The notes under the pieces are model-generated. The model searched no databases and had not been told where the DNA came from. It was given only the letters and a program-made list of their open reading frames with translations. This document shows, one piece after another, positions 1 to 8,711 of a DNA stretch of 64,000 nucleotides; the stretch's first letter is position 1; each line of letters begins with the position of its first letter. The position numbers were made by a program, and so were the translations under genes. The stretch spans positions 898,788 to 962,787 of the forward strand of contig NZ_JACHXL010000001.1 in the NCBI RefSeq assembly GCF_014192115.1, in the 5' to 3' direction. The stretch is from Psychrobacter luti. Its GTDB lineage: Bacteria; Pseudomonadota; Gammaproteobacteria; Pseudomonadales; Moraxellaceae.

Positions 1-78
1 GCGCTCTTCATCAGTAAGCTGATCGCGTAATAAAAACGGGTCTTCCCAATCGAAGCTTGGACGCGTAGATGTTGCCAT
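1..78 (-). CDS. gcdH: Glutaryl-CoA dehydrogenase, N-terminal fragment (runs off left edge)
   Basis: Only the first 26 codons are in the window, read leftward from an ATG at 76-78 with a GGAGATCC ribosome binding site just upstream. The peptide starts MATSTRPSFDWEDPFLL and continues to RDQLTDEER. The FDWEDPFLL stretch is the characteristic start of bacterial glutaryl-CoA dehydrogenases, FAD acyl-CoA dehydrogenases that convert glutaryl-CoA to crotonyl-CoA in lysine and tryptophan breakdown. Recognition rests on this short N-terminus alone. The gene is divergent from an IclR-type regulator, a common arrangement for a catabolic gene and its controller. Confidence 0.75.
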   Translation of the reverse strand, partial: MATSTRPSFDWEDPFLLRDQLTDEER

Positions 79-172
79 GTGGATCTCCTTGATGTCAGTC
101 TTCCTGACCGACGAGTAGTGATTAATAAGTAGATTGACTGCACAGGTTATTGACTTACCAATTCCGCTATGC

Positions 173-185
173 GAAACTTAGTTTC
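173..185. promoter_or_regulatory. GAAAC-TTA-GTTTC palindrome, candidate IclR-type operator
   Basis: A perfect 5-bp inverted repeat with a 3-bp spacer lies midway between the divergent gcdH and IclR-family starts. IclR-family dimers commonly bind short A/T-rich palindromes with GAAA/TTTC-like arms in such intergenic regions. Assignment as the operator is inference from position and symmetry. Confidence 0.4.
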
Positions 186-253
186 ATAATTTAAATCTAT
201 TTAAGCAAAGTTTTACCGCGCTGTAAACCTTTATCAAAAAAAATGAGTGCAAA

Positions 254-1081
254 ATGACAAAAAACGTATCCGCAGCCTTACCATTGCTGGCTCGAATCAA
301 TACAGTCCTTGAACAAAGTAAGGAAGATAACGATAGACAGTTTGTCACTGCACTGGGGCGTGGACTGACCGTATTATCAGCCTTTGAGCAACATGAGCAG
401 CTCAGTCATCAGCAATTATGTCAAATGACCGGACTGCCAAAAGCGACCATCACTCGGCTTATTCATACTTTGATGACGCTTGGATTTTTACGCCTCACTG
501 AGCACGGACAGTATCAATTGGGTAGTAGTGCGGTGCGATTAAGCGCTACCGCTTGGAGTCGTCACGACATGGTCGCGGCAGCTGAGCCGTTGCTACGACA
601 GTTTGCCAGTAGCAATGAGGTATCAGTGAATTTAGCAACCGAAGTCGAAGGAGAAATGCGCTATCACGCTTGCTGTCGTAGCCCTGCTCGCCTGTCAGTT
701 AATTTACAAGTTGGCTCGGCAGTGCCCGTCGCACGAACCGCTATTGGACGCGCTTTTTATGCATCTAGCTCGCCAGCAAGACAGGCTATTATTCTTAGTA
801 ATTTACAAGAGCACTTATCTACAGAAGATTATAAGCACGCGCAGTTGGCTTTATCTGATGCAGAAGAGCATTATAGATTGCATGGTTATACAGTATCAGA
901 TGGTGATTTTTCTACCGATATATTGGCAGTAGCCGTTGGTGTTTTTGATGTTGCTACTGGACATTATGCGTATTCGCTCAATGCCAGTGTGCCGAGTGCC
1001 AATTGGGAAGCGGAAGAATATGCGGCAATGATTGTGCCTAAGTTGCAGGTATTGGCTGAGCGGATTGGAAGCGGTGTTTAA
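254..1081 (+). CDS. IclR family transcriptional regulator
   Basis: A 275-residue protein with a winged helix-turn-helix at about residues 32-80 (GRGLTVLSAF followed by LPKATITRLIHTL) and an IclR-type effector-binding domain from about 95 to 272. It should act as a DNA-binding dimer that responds to a small metabolite. It is divergent from gcdH, so control of glutaryl-CoA/lysine degradation is the natural inference, but no ligand can be read from the sequence. ATG 254 has a modest GAG box 6 bases upstream. A 4-codon ORF (ATG 243) ends in the ATGA that overlaps this start, which may couple translation or be chance. The length is normal for the family. Confidence 0.9.
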   Translation: MTKNVSAALPLLARINTVLEQSKEDNDRQFVTALGRGLTVLSAFEQHEQLSHQQLCQMTGLPKATITRLIHTLMTLGFLRLTEHGQYQLGSSAVRLSATAWSRHDMVAAAEPLLRQFASSNEVSVNLATEVEGEMRYHACCRSPARLSVNLQVGSAVPVARTAIGRAFYASSSPARQAIILSNLQEHLSTEDYKHAQLALSDAEEHYRLHGYTVSDGDFSTDILAVAVGVFDVATGHYAYSLNASVPSANWEAEEYAAMIVPKLQVLAERIGSGV

Positions 1082-1206
1082 GCCCTTACCTGGCTAACAA
1101 GTAGTTTATGCCATGCTAAAACCTTTAAAAGCGGCGTTATCATGTCATTATTAGCAAGCCGTTACTCAATTAATATGGAGCCGTGATATTATAGGCGTAT
1201 GATGTA

Positions 1207-1256
1207 CGCCATCAATTTGAGCCCCGTCTTTATGGTCGGCGCTCAAGTTGATGGCG
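1207..1256. repeat. 16-bp imperfect inverted repeat / stem-loop downstream of the IclR gene
   Basis: Arms at 1207-1222 and 1241-1256 pair over 16 positions with a single G-T wobble, around an 18-base loop. The right arm is followed by a T-rich but interrupted stretch. It could terminate the regulator transcript or be a dispersed repeat. It is the only notable structure in the roughly 300-base gap before the next gene. Confidence 0.55.
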
Positions 1257-1377
1257 CTTTAATTTGTTTTAATGAGTATTATCCAATCCTTTTATACTGA
1301 ATAACGAATAGCGTCAAAGTTACGAAATAACTTTCTGCCGCATTTTTAATTCCAATGTTTTACTGTTGAGTATTGTT

Positions 1378-3180
1378 ATGCCCCAATCTCGTACCAATTT
1401 GAATCCAGAACCAAAAACCAGTTCCCCTTATTTAGTCGGCGTATTTTTGCGCTATAGTACCTTTGCTGCCGCGGTCTTACTGTTTTTAGCCGGACTGTTA
1501 CTGGCGAATTGGTGGCTAATTATTCTTGGCGGCTTCGGTGTGTGCCTGGGGATTTATGACATCACACAGTTAAAGCATGCTATTTTAAGAAATTATCCGG
1601 TTGCAGGCCATATCCGCTACGTGCTTGAAGATTTCCGCCCTGAAATTCGCCAATATTTATTGGAAAACGATAAAGAACAAGTGCCGTTTTCACGCCAGCA
1701 GCGTGCATTGGTTTATCAACGTGCCAAAAACGTCAGTGACACCAATGCCTTTGGTACGCTAGACAATTTATATGCCCATGATAAAGAGTGGTTTTTACAA
1801 TCCGCCGTCAGCCAACCGCTAGAAAACAAAGATTTTCGCATCGTGGTCGGTGGCGATCGTTGTAAGCAGCCGCATGATATGTCGGTATTTAATATCTCAG
1901 CGATGAGCTTTGGGAGTTTATCTGCCAATGCCATTATGGCGCTTAACCAAGGCGCGAAGATGGGCGGCTTTACCCATGATACTGGTGAAGGTGCGATTAG
2001 TCCTTATCATCGCAAATTTGGTGGTGATTTGATTTGGGAGCTCGGAACCGGTTATTTTGGTTGCCGTGATGCTCAGGGTAATTTTGATCCGCAGTCGTTT
2101 GCGGAAAAAGCTGTTGACCCGCAAGTAAAAATGATTGAGATTAAACTCTCACAAGGCGCAAAACCTGGTCAAGGCGGCGTATTACCCGCCGAAAAAATCA
2201 CCCAAGAAATCGCTGATACCCGTGAAGTACCAACTGGTCAAGATTGCGTTTCGCCCTCTTCGCATAGCGCTTTTAGCACGCCACGAGAATTGGTTGCTTT
2301 TTGGCAGCAGCTACGTGACTTATCAGGCGGTAAACCTGTCGGCTTTAAGCTATGCGTAGGTCAGCCTTGGCAGTTTATGGCGATTGTTAAAGCGATGATA
2401 GAGACGAACAACTATCCTGATTTTATCGTTATCGATGGCGCAGAAGGCGGCACAGGTGCAGCGCCCGTTGAATTTATGGACAACGTCGGTATGCCAATGG
2501 TTGAAGGATTTCTATTGGTACACAATACCTTGGTTGGCGCCGGTATCCGTGACAAAATCAAGCTTGGTGTCAGTGGCAAAATCGTCTCAGGCTTTGATAT
2601 CGCCCGCATGATTGCGCTTGGCGCTGATTGGTGTAACTCAGCGCGCGGCTTTATGTTTGCCGTTGGTTGCATTCAATCACGCTCGTGTCATACCAATACC
2701 TGCCCGACAGGGGTTGCGACCCAAGACCCATATCGCCAAAAAGCGCTCGATGTGCCTAGTAAAGCGGAGCGCGTGGCAAGCTTCCATAAAAACACCCTTA
2801 AGTCACTGGCCAGTATCGTTGGCGCAGTAGGCCTCCAGCATCCAAGCCAGTTGCAGCCTTATCATATTGCGCGCCGTTTAGATAACGGACAAATTAAGCT
2901 ATTATCGAAGTTCTTTTATTTTGCTGACCAAGGCGCATTACTTGAACAAAATGCGCGCGCCGACGTTTTTAACCAAATGTGGGTCATGGCAAATCCTGAT
3001 AGCTTTCTTGCCAATAATGACGCGCTGATTGCTTATAATAAAGACTCACGCGATAGAGGCAAAGAAACCAGTGCGCCTACCACGCAACACCCAGATGATT
3101 CAGTAGACATCATCGATGGTGGCATGTTAATTGGCAACGTCAATAATACTTTTCGCGACTTTCCCCATACAGATGACTAA
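1378..3180 (+). CDS. FMN-binding glutamate synthase family protein, membrane-anchored
   Basis: A 600-residue protein carrying the FMN-binding, amide-transfer-type glutamate synthase domain (GltS/COG0069 family). There are two hydrophobic segments near the N-terminus (about residues 26-62). The FMN barrel follows (FNISAMSFGSLS; GAKPGQGGVLP; IVIDGAEGGTGAAP). The cysteine cluster CIQSRSCHTNTCPTGVA starts near residue 431 and is the 3Fe-4S signature of glutamate synthase. The glutaminase domain and the GltD flavoprotein subunit are absent from the window, so this is a stand-alone FMN/Fe-S oxidoreductase of unknown substrate. An upstream in-frame TTG at 1366 exists. ATG 1378 is preferred because it has a GAG box 7 bases upstream and gives a normal N-terminus. 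No operon partner is visible. Confidence 0.87.
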   Translation: MPQSRTNLNPEPKTSSPYLVGVFLRYSTFAAAVLLFLAGLLLANWWLIILGGFGVCLGIYDITQLKHAILRNYPVAGHIRYVLEDFRPEIRQYLLENDKEQVPFSRQQRALVYQRAKNVSDTNAFGTLDNLYAHDKEWFLQSAVSQPLENKDFRIVVGGDRCKQPHDMSVFNISAMSFGSLSANAIMALNQGAKMGGFTHDTGEGAISPYHRKFGGDLIWELGTGYFGCRDAQGNFDPQSFAEKAVDPQVKMIEIKLSQGAKPGQGGVLPAEKITQEIADTREVPTGQDCVSPSSHSAFSTPRELVAFWQQLRDLSGGKPVGFKLCVGQPWQFMAIVKAMIETNNYPDFIVIDGAEGGTGAAPVEFMDNVGMPMVEGFLLVHNTLVGAGIRDKIKLGVSGKIVSGFDIARMIALGADWCNSARGFMFAVGCIQSRSCHTNTCPTGVATQDPYRQKALDVPSKAERVASFHKNTLKSLASIVGAVGLQHPSQLQPYHIARRLDNGQIKLLSKFFYFADQGALLEQNARADVFNQMWVMANPDSFLANNDALIAYNKDSRDRGKETSAPTTQHPDDSVDIIDGGMLIGNVNNTFRDFPHTDD

Positions 3181-3271
3181 GCGAATAAGTGAACCAGCAA
3201 ATAAGCGACAAAATATTGTAGAAGCATTACAATAGACAACTTCTATCTACCTGCCACAAGGCAAGTCATTG

Positions 3272-4111
3272 ATGCCAAGTTCCCTTTTCACTTCATCCCA
3301 AAATCTTTTGACAGCAGTGCTGATTGCATTAAGCATCAGCGCCTGTCAGCCGACAGACCAGAACGATAGCAGCGCTGATAATACCAAAGATCACTGGTCA
3401 TGCCAGTCGCAAAACGCACCCTTTACTTATAGCGCTTGTCGTATAGACGCGCAAACGCTATCAGACCCACGCTATTCTTTACAGCTGTTTTGGCAGCAAG
3501 CGGATAACAGTGCCAATAACAACCAGCCGCTGCTCACTTTCGATACTTTGCTAGCGACATTACCGTCTGAGCAAACGCTGAATTTTGCCATGAACGCCGG
3601 TATGTATAATGAAAATTATGCGCCGATTGGTTATACGGTTATCGAAGGTAAAGAGCTACGGGCGTTAAATATTAAAGAAGGCGGCGGCAACTTTCATTTA
3701 TTGCCCAATGGCGTTATGTGGTGGGATAAGTCTGGCAAGGTGCAAATTACTGAAAGCAATGCTTTAGATAAGCAACTCAAAAGTGGTAAAGCACAGCCTT
3801 GGTATGCCACGCAATCAGGTCCTATGTTGGTCATCAATAATGAAATTCACCCGCAGTTCAATCCTAACAGCACTTCGATTAAGCTGCGCAATGGTGCCGG
3901 TGTTTGCAGCGATGGCAGCTTACAGTTTGTCAGTAGCGAAGAGCCTGTGAGCTTTTATCAGTTTGCCACCCTGTTTAAGGATGATTTAAAATGTCCAAAT
4001 GCATTATTTTTAGATGGTGGTATTGCTTCGGCAATGTATGCACCGACTATCGACAAGCATGATAAAAAAGAGATGGGCGTCATGATTGGGCTGATAGAAA
4101 CAAAAAATTAG
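3272..4111 (+). CDS. Lipoprotein with phosphodiester glycosidase (NAGPA/DUF2233) domain
   Basis: A 279-residue protein starting MPSSLFTSSQ. A hydrophobic signal ends in the lipobox ISAC (Cys25), so it is predicted to be an exported lipoprotein. The rest resembles the NAGPA/DUF2233 fold (YigE-like): MNAGMYNENYAPIGYTVIEG near the middle, a CSDGSLQFV strand, and the family-typical LFLDGG near the C-terminus. Members cleave phosphodiester-linked sugars, for example in teichoic acid or mannose-6-phosphate metabolism; the substrate here is unknown. A TTG lies directly before the ATG, but the AAGGCAAG box at 3258-3265 is well spaced for ATG 3272. The gene ends just before a strong bidirectional terminator shared with the convergent VWA gene. 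Confidence 0.8.
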   Translation: MPSSLFTSSQNLLTAVLIALSISACQPTDQNDSSADNTKDHWSCQSQNAPFTYSACRIDAQTLSDPRYSLQLFWQQADNSANNNQPLLTFDTLLATLPSEQTLNFAMNAGMYNENYAPIGYTVIEGKELRALNIKEGGGNFHLLPNGVMWWDKSGKVQITESNALDKQLKSGKAQPWYATQSGPMLVINNEIHPQFNPNSTSIKLRNGAGVCSDGSLQFVSSEEPVSFYQFATLFKDDLKCPNALFLDGGIASAMYAPTIDKHDKKEMGVMIGLIETKN

Positions 4112-4142
4112 AAAAAAAAGGTAGAAACGAAAAATTAGAAAG

Positions 4143-4179
4143 AAAAAATAGCCGCTATATTTTATAACGGCTATTTTTT
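4143..4179. terminator. Bidirectional terminator between convergent genes
   Basis: The stem AAAAAATAGCCG pairs with CGGCTATTTTTT around an AT-rich loop that can extend the stem. Runs of A and T on either side make it usable on both strands. It lies between the glycosidase-like gene (+) and the VWA gene (-). Confidence 0.85.
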
Positions 4180-4237
4180 ATGCGCATTTCAATAAAAAAT
4201 AAAGCAAATGATTCTTATCGTTATCTATAGTTATCCG

Positions 4238-5461
4238 CTAGCGCGCCATATAATTGGTCATATCTTCCACACCATGCAGGGTCATGGGGTACATTTTATT
4301 GTCGAATAGCTTTTTAATCTCAACGATGGTTTGTGTATATTGCCAATAAGCAAGATTTTCAGGATTAAGCCAAGCGACTTTATCAAAATGCGCCAGCACC
4401 CGCTTAAGCCAAACAATACCCGCCTCATTATTCATATACTCAACACTACCGCCGACCGTCATCAGCTCATAGGGCGACATCGATGCATCACCGACGAAGA
4501 TAACGCGATATTCTCGGCCGTATTTATTGAGCAGCTCAAAGGTAGGCATCGGCGCACTATGGCGACGATTATTGTCCTTCCAGACATAATCATATAAGCA
4601 GTTATGAAAGTAAAAAAACTCTAGGGTTTTAAACTCATTCTTCGCCGCTGAAAACAGTTTTTCTAATGCTTCCACATGGATATCCATACTACCGCCGACA
4701 TCAAACAGCATAAGCACCTTGACGCGATTACGGCGCTCAGCTTGCATATGAATATCGAGCATGCCTTTTTTGGCGGTGCGCTTAATGGTCTCATGAATAT
4801 CTAGCTCATCCGCGCTTCCTGTACGCGCAAACTGGCGCAAGTTACGCAGTGCCATTTGAATTTGGCGCGTACCAAGCTGATTATCATCATCGAGATTGCG
4901 ATACTTTCGCTGTTCCCAAACTTTAGCGGCGCTACGTTTACGCGATTCACCACCTACTCGCACCCCTTCTGGATGGTCGCCATAGGCACCAAATGGTGAT
5001 GTCCCACCTGTACCGACCCATTTACTGCCGCCTTGATGACGCTCTTTTTGCTCTTTAAGACGCTCTTCAAGCGCTTTCATCAGCTCCTCTAGCGAACCGT
5101 ATTTTTTTAGCAAGCGCCGCTGCTCTTCGGTCAGATTTTTTGGGTCGAGCTGTAAGTCTAACCATTCTTTAGGAACGTCCGTTAACTTGGCCAACAGCTC
5201 ATCCATATCAAGGCTATCAACCCCCTCGAAATAATCTGCCATTGCGCGGTCAAACTTATCAAAATGGCGCTCATCTTTAACCATACAGAGTCGAATCAGC
5301 CGATACATGTCCTCACGACTGGCAAAGGTAGACAGCTCTGGATTCTCAGGATGCGGCTGCATCATCAGCCCCTGATCTAACGCAGCGTTTAGGTCAAGCA
5401 GCTCACGGGTACTTACGGGCACGCCGTAAGTACGTAAGGTGTAGAACAATTTGATAAACAT
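4238..5461 (-). CDS. VWA domain protein, CoxE-like (MoxR partner)
   Basis: A 407-residue cytoplasmic protein with a charged N-terminal half (EERLKEQKERHQGG near residue 131) and a von Willebrand factor A domain from about residue 246. The metal-site motif reads DVGGSM (Asp254, Ser258), with glycine where the canonical DxSxS motif has its first serine. Later strands include VIFVGDASMSP. This architecture matches the COG3825/CoxE-like group that is almost always encoded beside a MoxR AAA+ ATPase, as here: the ATPase gene is directly upstream with an 81-bp gap, suggesting one transcript. Such pairs are thought to act as chaperones in assembling metal or multiprotein complexes; the client is unknown. 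ATG 5461 is the start; its ribosome binding site is weak. Confidence 0.85.
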   Translation of the reverse strand: MFIKLFYTLRTYGVPVSTRELLDLNAALDQGLMMQPHPENPELSTFASREDMYRLIRLCMVKDERHFDKFDRAMADYFEGVDSLDMDELLAKLTDVPKEWLDLQLDPKNLTEEQRRLLKKYGSLEELMKALEERLKEQKERHQGGSKWVGTGGTSPFGAYGDHPEGVRVGGESRKRSAAKVWEQRKYRNLDDDNQLGTRQIQMALRNLRQFARTGSADELDIHETIKRTAKKGMLDIHMQAERRNRVKVLMLFDVGGSMDIHVEALEKLFSAAKNEFKTLEFFYFHNCLYDYVWKDNNRRHSAPMPTFELLNKYGREYRVIFVGDASMSPYELMTVGGSVEYMNNEAGIVWLKRVLAHFDKVAWLNPENLAYWQYTQTIVEIKKLFDNKMYPMTLHGVEDMTNYMAR

Positions 5462-5542
5462 AAGAGTCGCATCACTTATTGGCTGATATAGTTACGAATT
5501 AAGCCGTTTCATTGGCTTTAATCATGACAAATGGTCTTTCGC

Positions 5543-6409
5543 TTAACGACGCATCATATTGGCAAAGCGCTGCAACAGACTCACATCAGCTTCGTTTTTG
5601 AGCAGTGCACCATATAATGGCGGAATAGACTTTTCACCACGCAAATTTTCTTCCAGCTCTTCTTGCGCCATATCATCTGCCAATAATAACGTTAACCAAT
5701 CAACCAACTCTGACGTCGATGGTGGCTTTTTAAGCCCTTGAATATTACGCAATTTATAAAAGATATCCAATGCATCATTAACCAGCTTTTCTTGGATATC
5801 GGGGAAATGCACCTCAATAATTTGGCGCATGGTTGCTTCTTCTGGGAAATCGATATAATGAAAGAAACAACGACGCAAAAACGCATCTGGCAACTCTTTT
5901 TCATTGTTTGAAGTGATAATAACTACAGGACGTTGCTCGGCGGTAATGGTCTCGCCCGTCTCATAAACATAAAACGACATCTTATCCAGCTCATGCAGTA
6001 AGTCATTAGGGAATTCGATATCTGCTTTATCAATCTCATCAATCAATAACACACTGCGCTCTTTACTGGTAAAGGCGTCCCATAGCTTACCCGGCTTGAT
6101 GTAGTTGCCAATCTCATAAACCTTATCATCGCCCATTTGCGAATCTCGCAAGCGCGATACCGCATCATACTCATACAGCCCTTGCTCAGCCTTAGTAGTC
6201 GATTTGATATGCCACGTAATCAGCGGCATACCCAAACTCTCAGCAACCTCTTCAGCTAATAATGTCTTACCAGTACCCGGCTCACCTTTGATAAGAAGCG
6301 GCTTTTGCAAAGTCATCGCTGCATTGACTGCTAACTGTAAATCATCGGTGGCAATATAGCTTTGCGTACCGGTAAAGGTTTTCTTGGTTTTATCGGTCGT
6401 GTTTGTCAT
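5543..6409 (-). CDS. MoxR-family AAA+ ATPase
   Basis: A 288-residue ATPase with Walker A GEPGTGKT at residues 42-49, Walker B VLLIDEIDKAD starting near 120, a sensor-1 region (VVIITSNNEKELPDAFLRR) and a C-terminal lid. MoxR proteins use ATP to remodel partner complexes, usually with a co-encoded VWA protein. The CoxE-like VWA gene follows on the same strand, which supports that pairing. ATG 6409 is the only sensible start and gives the usual length for the family. No metal-enzyme target genes (cox, mox, nor) are adjacent, so the client cannot be inferred from context. Confidence 0.9.
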   Translation of the reverse strand: MTNTTDKTKKTFTGTQSYIATDDLQLAVNAAMTLQKPLLIKGEPGTGKTLLAEEVAESLGMPLITWHIKSTTKAEQGLYEYDAVSRLRDSQMGDDKVYEIGNYIKPGKLWDAFTSKERSVLLIDEIDKADIEFPNDLLHELDKMSFYVYETGETITAEQRPVVIITSNNEKELPDAFLRRCFFHYIDFPEEATMRQIIEVHFPDIQEKLVNDALDIFYKLRNIQGLKKPPSTSELVDWLTLLLADDMAQEELEENLRGEKSIPPLYGALLKNEADVSLLQRFANMMRR

Positions 6410-6621
6410 AAACTAAGTCTCAGTTATTGTTATAAATTAAAGGGATTAAGGGGCAATTGGTGAATAAGAAATAATGAATTAGACTAGCACAGCTACTTTA
6501 ATTGCCAAAATACTCATGCGTTCGCAGTTGCTAACAAATATTACTGATATCGTTTTAATAGTCATTAATTGCTTATATCCTCAACCAACAGAAAACGATT
6601 TTACATAAAAATGCTTCACAT

Positions 6622-6645
6622 AAAAAAAGACACGCATGGTGTCTT
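6622..6645 (-). terminator. Intrinsic terminator (minus strand)
   Basis: Read on the minus strand, AAGACAC pairs with GTGTCTT around CATGC and is followed by a run of T. It sits just past the stop of the membrane-protein gene at 6676 and would end that transcript before the MoxR gene. Confidence 0.75.
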
Positions 6646-6675
6646 CTATTTTAACTAATGCTGCTTAACTCTACT

Positions 6676-7347
6676 TTAAAGCCTATCAGACTTATCACTA
6701 TCCGCTTGCTTCAATGGCTTATCATCTTTTTTTAAACTGACTTCAGCTGCAGGCTTACTTATTTCCGTCTTAGCCATTTCAGGTTTAGTTATTTCAGGCT
6801 TGGCCATTAATGCTGAATCAGCAGACGGCTCTGCTAAACCAGCATTGTCTGTTAAGTAATTACCCGTGGTTAGCTGCATCGTCGCTTGCGTATCTTCTGC
6901 GGTACGACTGCGGGCTTTATCTAAACTAGACTCAAACGCGCCGCGAATCAGTTGCCAAACAAAGCCAACAAACAGACCGACGACCAATACCACCAATATC
7001 GGCAACATATTAGCAATCGCGCCAGCCGTGTCTTTCATCATAATGGCGTAAACAACACTGATACTGGCCGGTGCAATCACGCTAGGGTCGCCAAGAGCTG
7101 TACCGGGAGCTAATAAAACGGCAAAGAGCATCATCCAGCTCATACCGCCGAGTGGACGCGGCAAAACCCGCGCAACTAGCAGCCAAAGTATCAAGACAAT
7201 AATGACACCGCCCAGATACGCATACATGGGTAAGTCTGCGGCTGGAACGTCTTTTACCAGCTGCCCCCACCAAATCGCAATCTCGCCGAGAATGTCACTG
7301 ATGGCTTCCAACGGTAAGCTGTGTAAGATACTTTTAAACCAGTCCAT
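6676..7347 (-). CDS. Hypothetical membrane protein with charged repeat tail
   Basis: A 223-residue protein I do not recognise. From ATG 7347 it begins MDWFKSILHSLPLEAI. Hydrophobic segments lie roughly at residues 41-60 (YLGGVIIVLILWLLVARVL), 65-80 (MMLFAVLLAPGTA) and 110-130 (MLPILVVLVVGLFVGFVW). A cytoplasmic-looking tail is rich in K, P, E and D. It contains a short degenerate repeat (KPEITKP, KPEMAKT, EISKPAAE) and ends KQADSDKSDRL. An in-frame GTG at 7383 would add 12 residues, but a better box (AGGTAA) lies about 9 bases before ATG 7347. The gene is monocistronic by layout, with its own terminator downstream. Confidence 0.7.
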   Translation of the reverse strand: MDWFKSILHSLPLEAISDILGEIAIWWGQLVKDVPAADLPMYAYLGGVIIVLILWLLVARVLPRPLGGMSWMMLFAVLLAPGTALGDPSVIAPASISVVYAIMMKDTAGAIANMLPILVVLVVGLFVGFVWQLIRGAFESSLDKARSRTAEDTQATMQLTTGNYLTDNAGLAEPSADSALMAKPEITKPEMAKTEISKPAAEVSLKKDDKPLKQADSDKSDRL

Positions 7348-7709
7348 ACGTGTTTGGTTACCTGCATTTATCACCGGCGACACGTTATGTGTCTAGCGGT
7401 ATAGGGTACATTCTTTCGTACTAAAAATAGGGCCGACTACATCATCGACATCTGTACTGAATAGGCTGCTAGTTTATCACGACTTCTAAATAAAGTGCAT
7501 GCTGAGCACTGTTTGGTAACGTTTTTTATCAATTGGTCATATCGCCAGTTAGCTTGTTATTAGCACCGATTATGACTGTTTATTACTGGCTGCCACTTGG
7601 CCACTGACCTATATTTACCTTCAGTTGCCGTTAGTTGCCTTATAAAATCAGACGTACTGTAAAATAAACTTGCCATACAACTTAATAGAAACGCTTTAAA
7701 ATAAGCACA
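7348..7709. other. Noncoding gap, 362 bp
   Basis: This gap separates the membrane-protein gene from ycgL, both on the minus strand. It should hold the promoter of the membrane-protein gene. I see only AT-rich sequence and a short direct repeat of AGTTGCC near 7620-7640, with no convincing stem-loop or small ORF. Confidence 0.5.
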
Positions 7710-8030
7710 TTAGTCGTAGATATTGTCTTGTGCTTCACGGGCGCGCAACTCGGCTTGACGGCGCATAACATCTTGCGGCGGCATTTGTACAAAATAGCCT
7801 TGTGATTGTAATTTCGCCAATACTTCTTCTTTATCAACACGCGCAAGCGTTTCCGTGGTTGCCAAATCTAGATGCATAACAAACTGACTGCGCCCTAAGC
7901 CTGCACGGAAGTCTTTCGGTAATACGCCAAGCCAGTCTTTAATCTCGTCGGTATCGTTAGGATAATCAGGACGAGCAATATAGACGTACATATCGTTGTG
8001 TTTGGGAAATTTGTAAATATCGCAATGCAT
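7710..8030 (-). CDS. YcgL domain-containing protein
   Basis: A 106-residue protein beginning MHCDIYKFPKHNDMYVYI, matching the YcgL family: an N-terminal xCxIYKS-like strand, then LPKDFRAGLG and LDLATTETLARVD, and a late GYFVQMPP motif. YcgL is a small conserved gammaproteobacterial protein of unknown biochemical function, often near rnd or minCDE genes; here rnd is 8 kb away. A GTG at 8039 would add three residues. ATG 8030 is preferred because the family starts at this point and an AGGTG box lies 7 bases upstream. Confidence 0.85.
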   Translation of the reverse strand: MHCDIYKFPKHNDMYVYIARPDYPNDTDEIKDWLGVLPKDFRAGLGRSQFVMHLDLATTETLARVDKEEVLAKLQSQGYFVQMPPQDVMRRQAELRAREAQDNIYD

Positions 8031-8382
8031 AAAGGGCACCTATTGAGCACGAAAGGTTAAAAACCATCAATTAAAACAGTTATCAAATGACTGGTATTAA
8101 ATAACCTGTATTAAATAGCTTAAATGAAATGAATGAGGAATACGGGAATAATGGTTGCTAGCCTAGCATAATTTGCCTGACTTTCAATAGTGGCTTTGCG
8201 TAGCAGGCTTTAAAGAGATGGCTTTTGATTGCCTTATGTTGCTTTGTACAGGCGCAAAAAATTGACCTTTTTAGCGGTTTATTTGCCTAAATATCTCTAA
8301 AAAAGCGCATTTTGGTTAAATTATTCACTTTAATCCATGCGGTGGCTTGTAAAAAAACCATTAACCTTTCATAATAAAAGCG

Positions 8383-8711
8383 TTTTTCAGGAGAGAGTCT
8401 TGGGCACGATGTCGAGTGCACTCATTTAATGAGTTGCGCTGATAGTTGTAACAAGACCACCGAAGGCGCATATACCCTGCCAATCGCTCAGGTAAAAGGA
8501 CTGAAAGACACATGCCACGACTGTTTCGCTGTCTACCGTCAATCGCGTAGCACACTTAAACACAAGGCATAACAAATCTGGAGAGCGGTAAGGACGGACG
8601 ACGCCTTACCCACCGAAGGGGAGAAAATGCGACATCATTGTTATCTTTTTGCAAATAGATGCTTAAAAAAAATGATGGTTCGTGTTGAAAATCTCAGGTT
8701 ACAGGACAGAT
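8383..8711 (+). ncRNA. Tandem glycine riboswitch (gcvT motif)
   Basis: Two glycine aptamers precede gcvT. Aptamer 1 (about 8383-8508) has P1 arms TTTTTCA at 8383-8389 and TGAAAGA at 8502-8508, then GGAGAG (8390), CACCGAAGG (8458) and CTCAGGTAAAAGGAC. Aptamer 2 (about 8576-8711) has P1 arms ATCT and AGAT, GGAGAG (8580), a GGTAAGG/CCTTACC hairpin, CACCGAAGG (8611) and CTCAGGTTACAGGAC. Its P3 arm is lengthened by CATCATT/AATGATG. These are hallmark conserved elements of the class. The linker of about 67 nt is longer than the usual short linker and can fold (ATGCC at 8512 with GGCAT at 8566). Glycine binding typically turns on the cleavage operon. A possible terminator-like stem (AAACC at 8725, GGTTT at 8743) with a T-run at 8763-8771 may be the expression platform. 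Confidence 0.93.
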
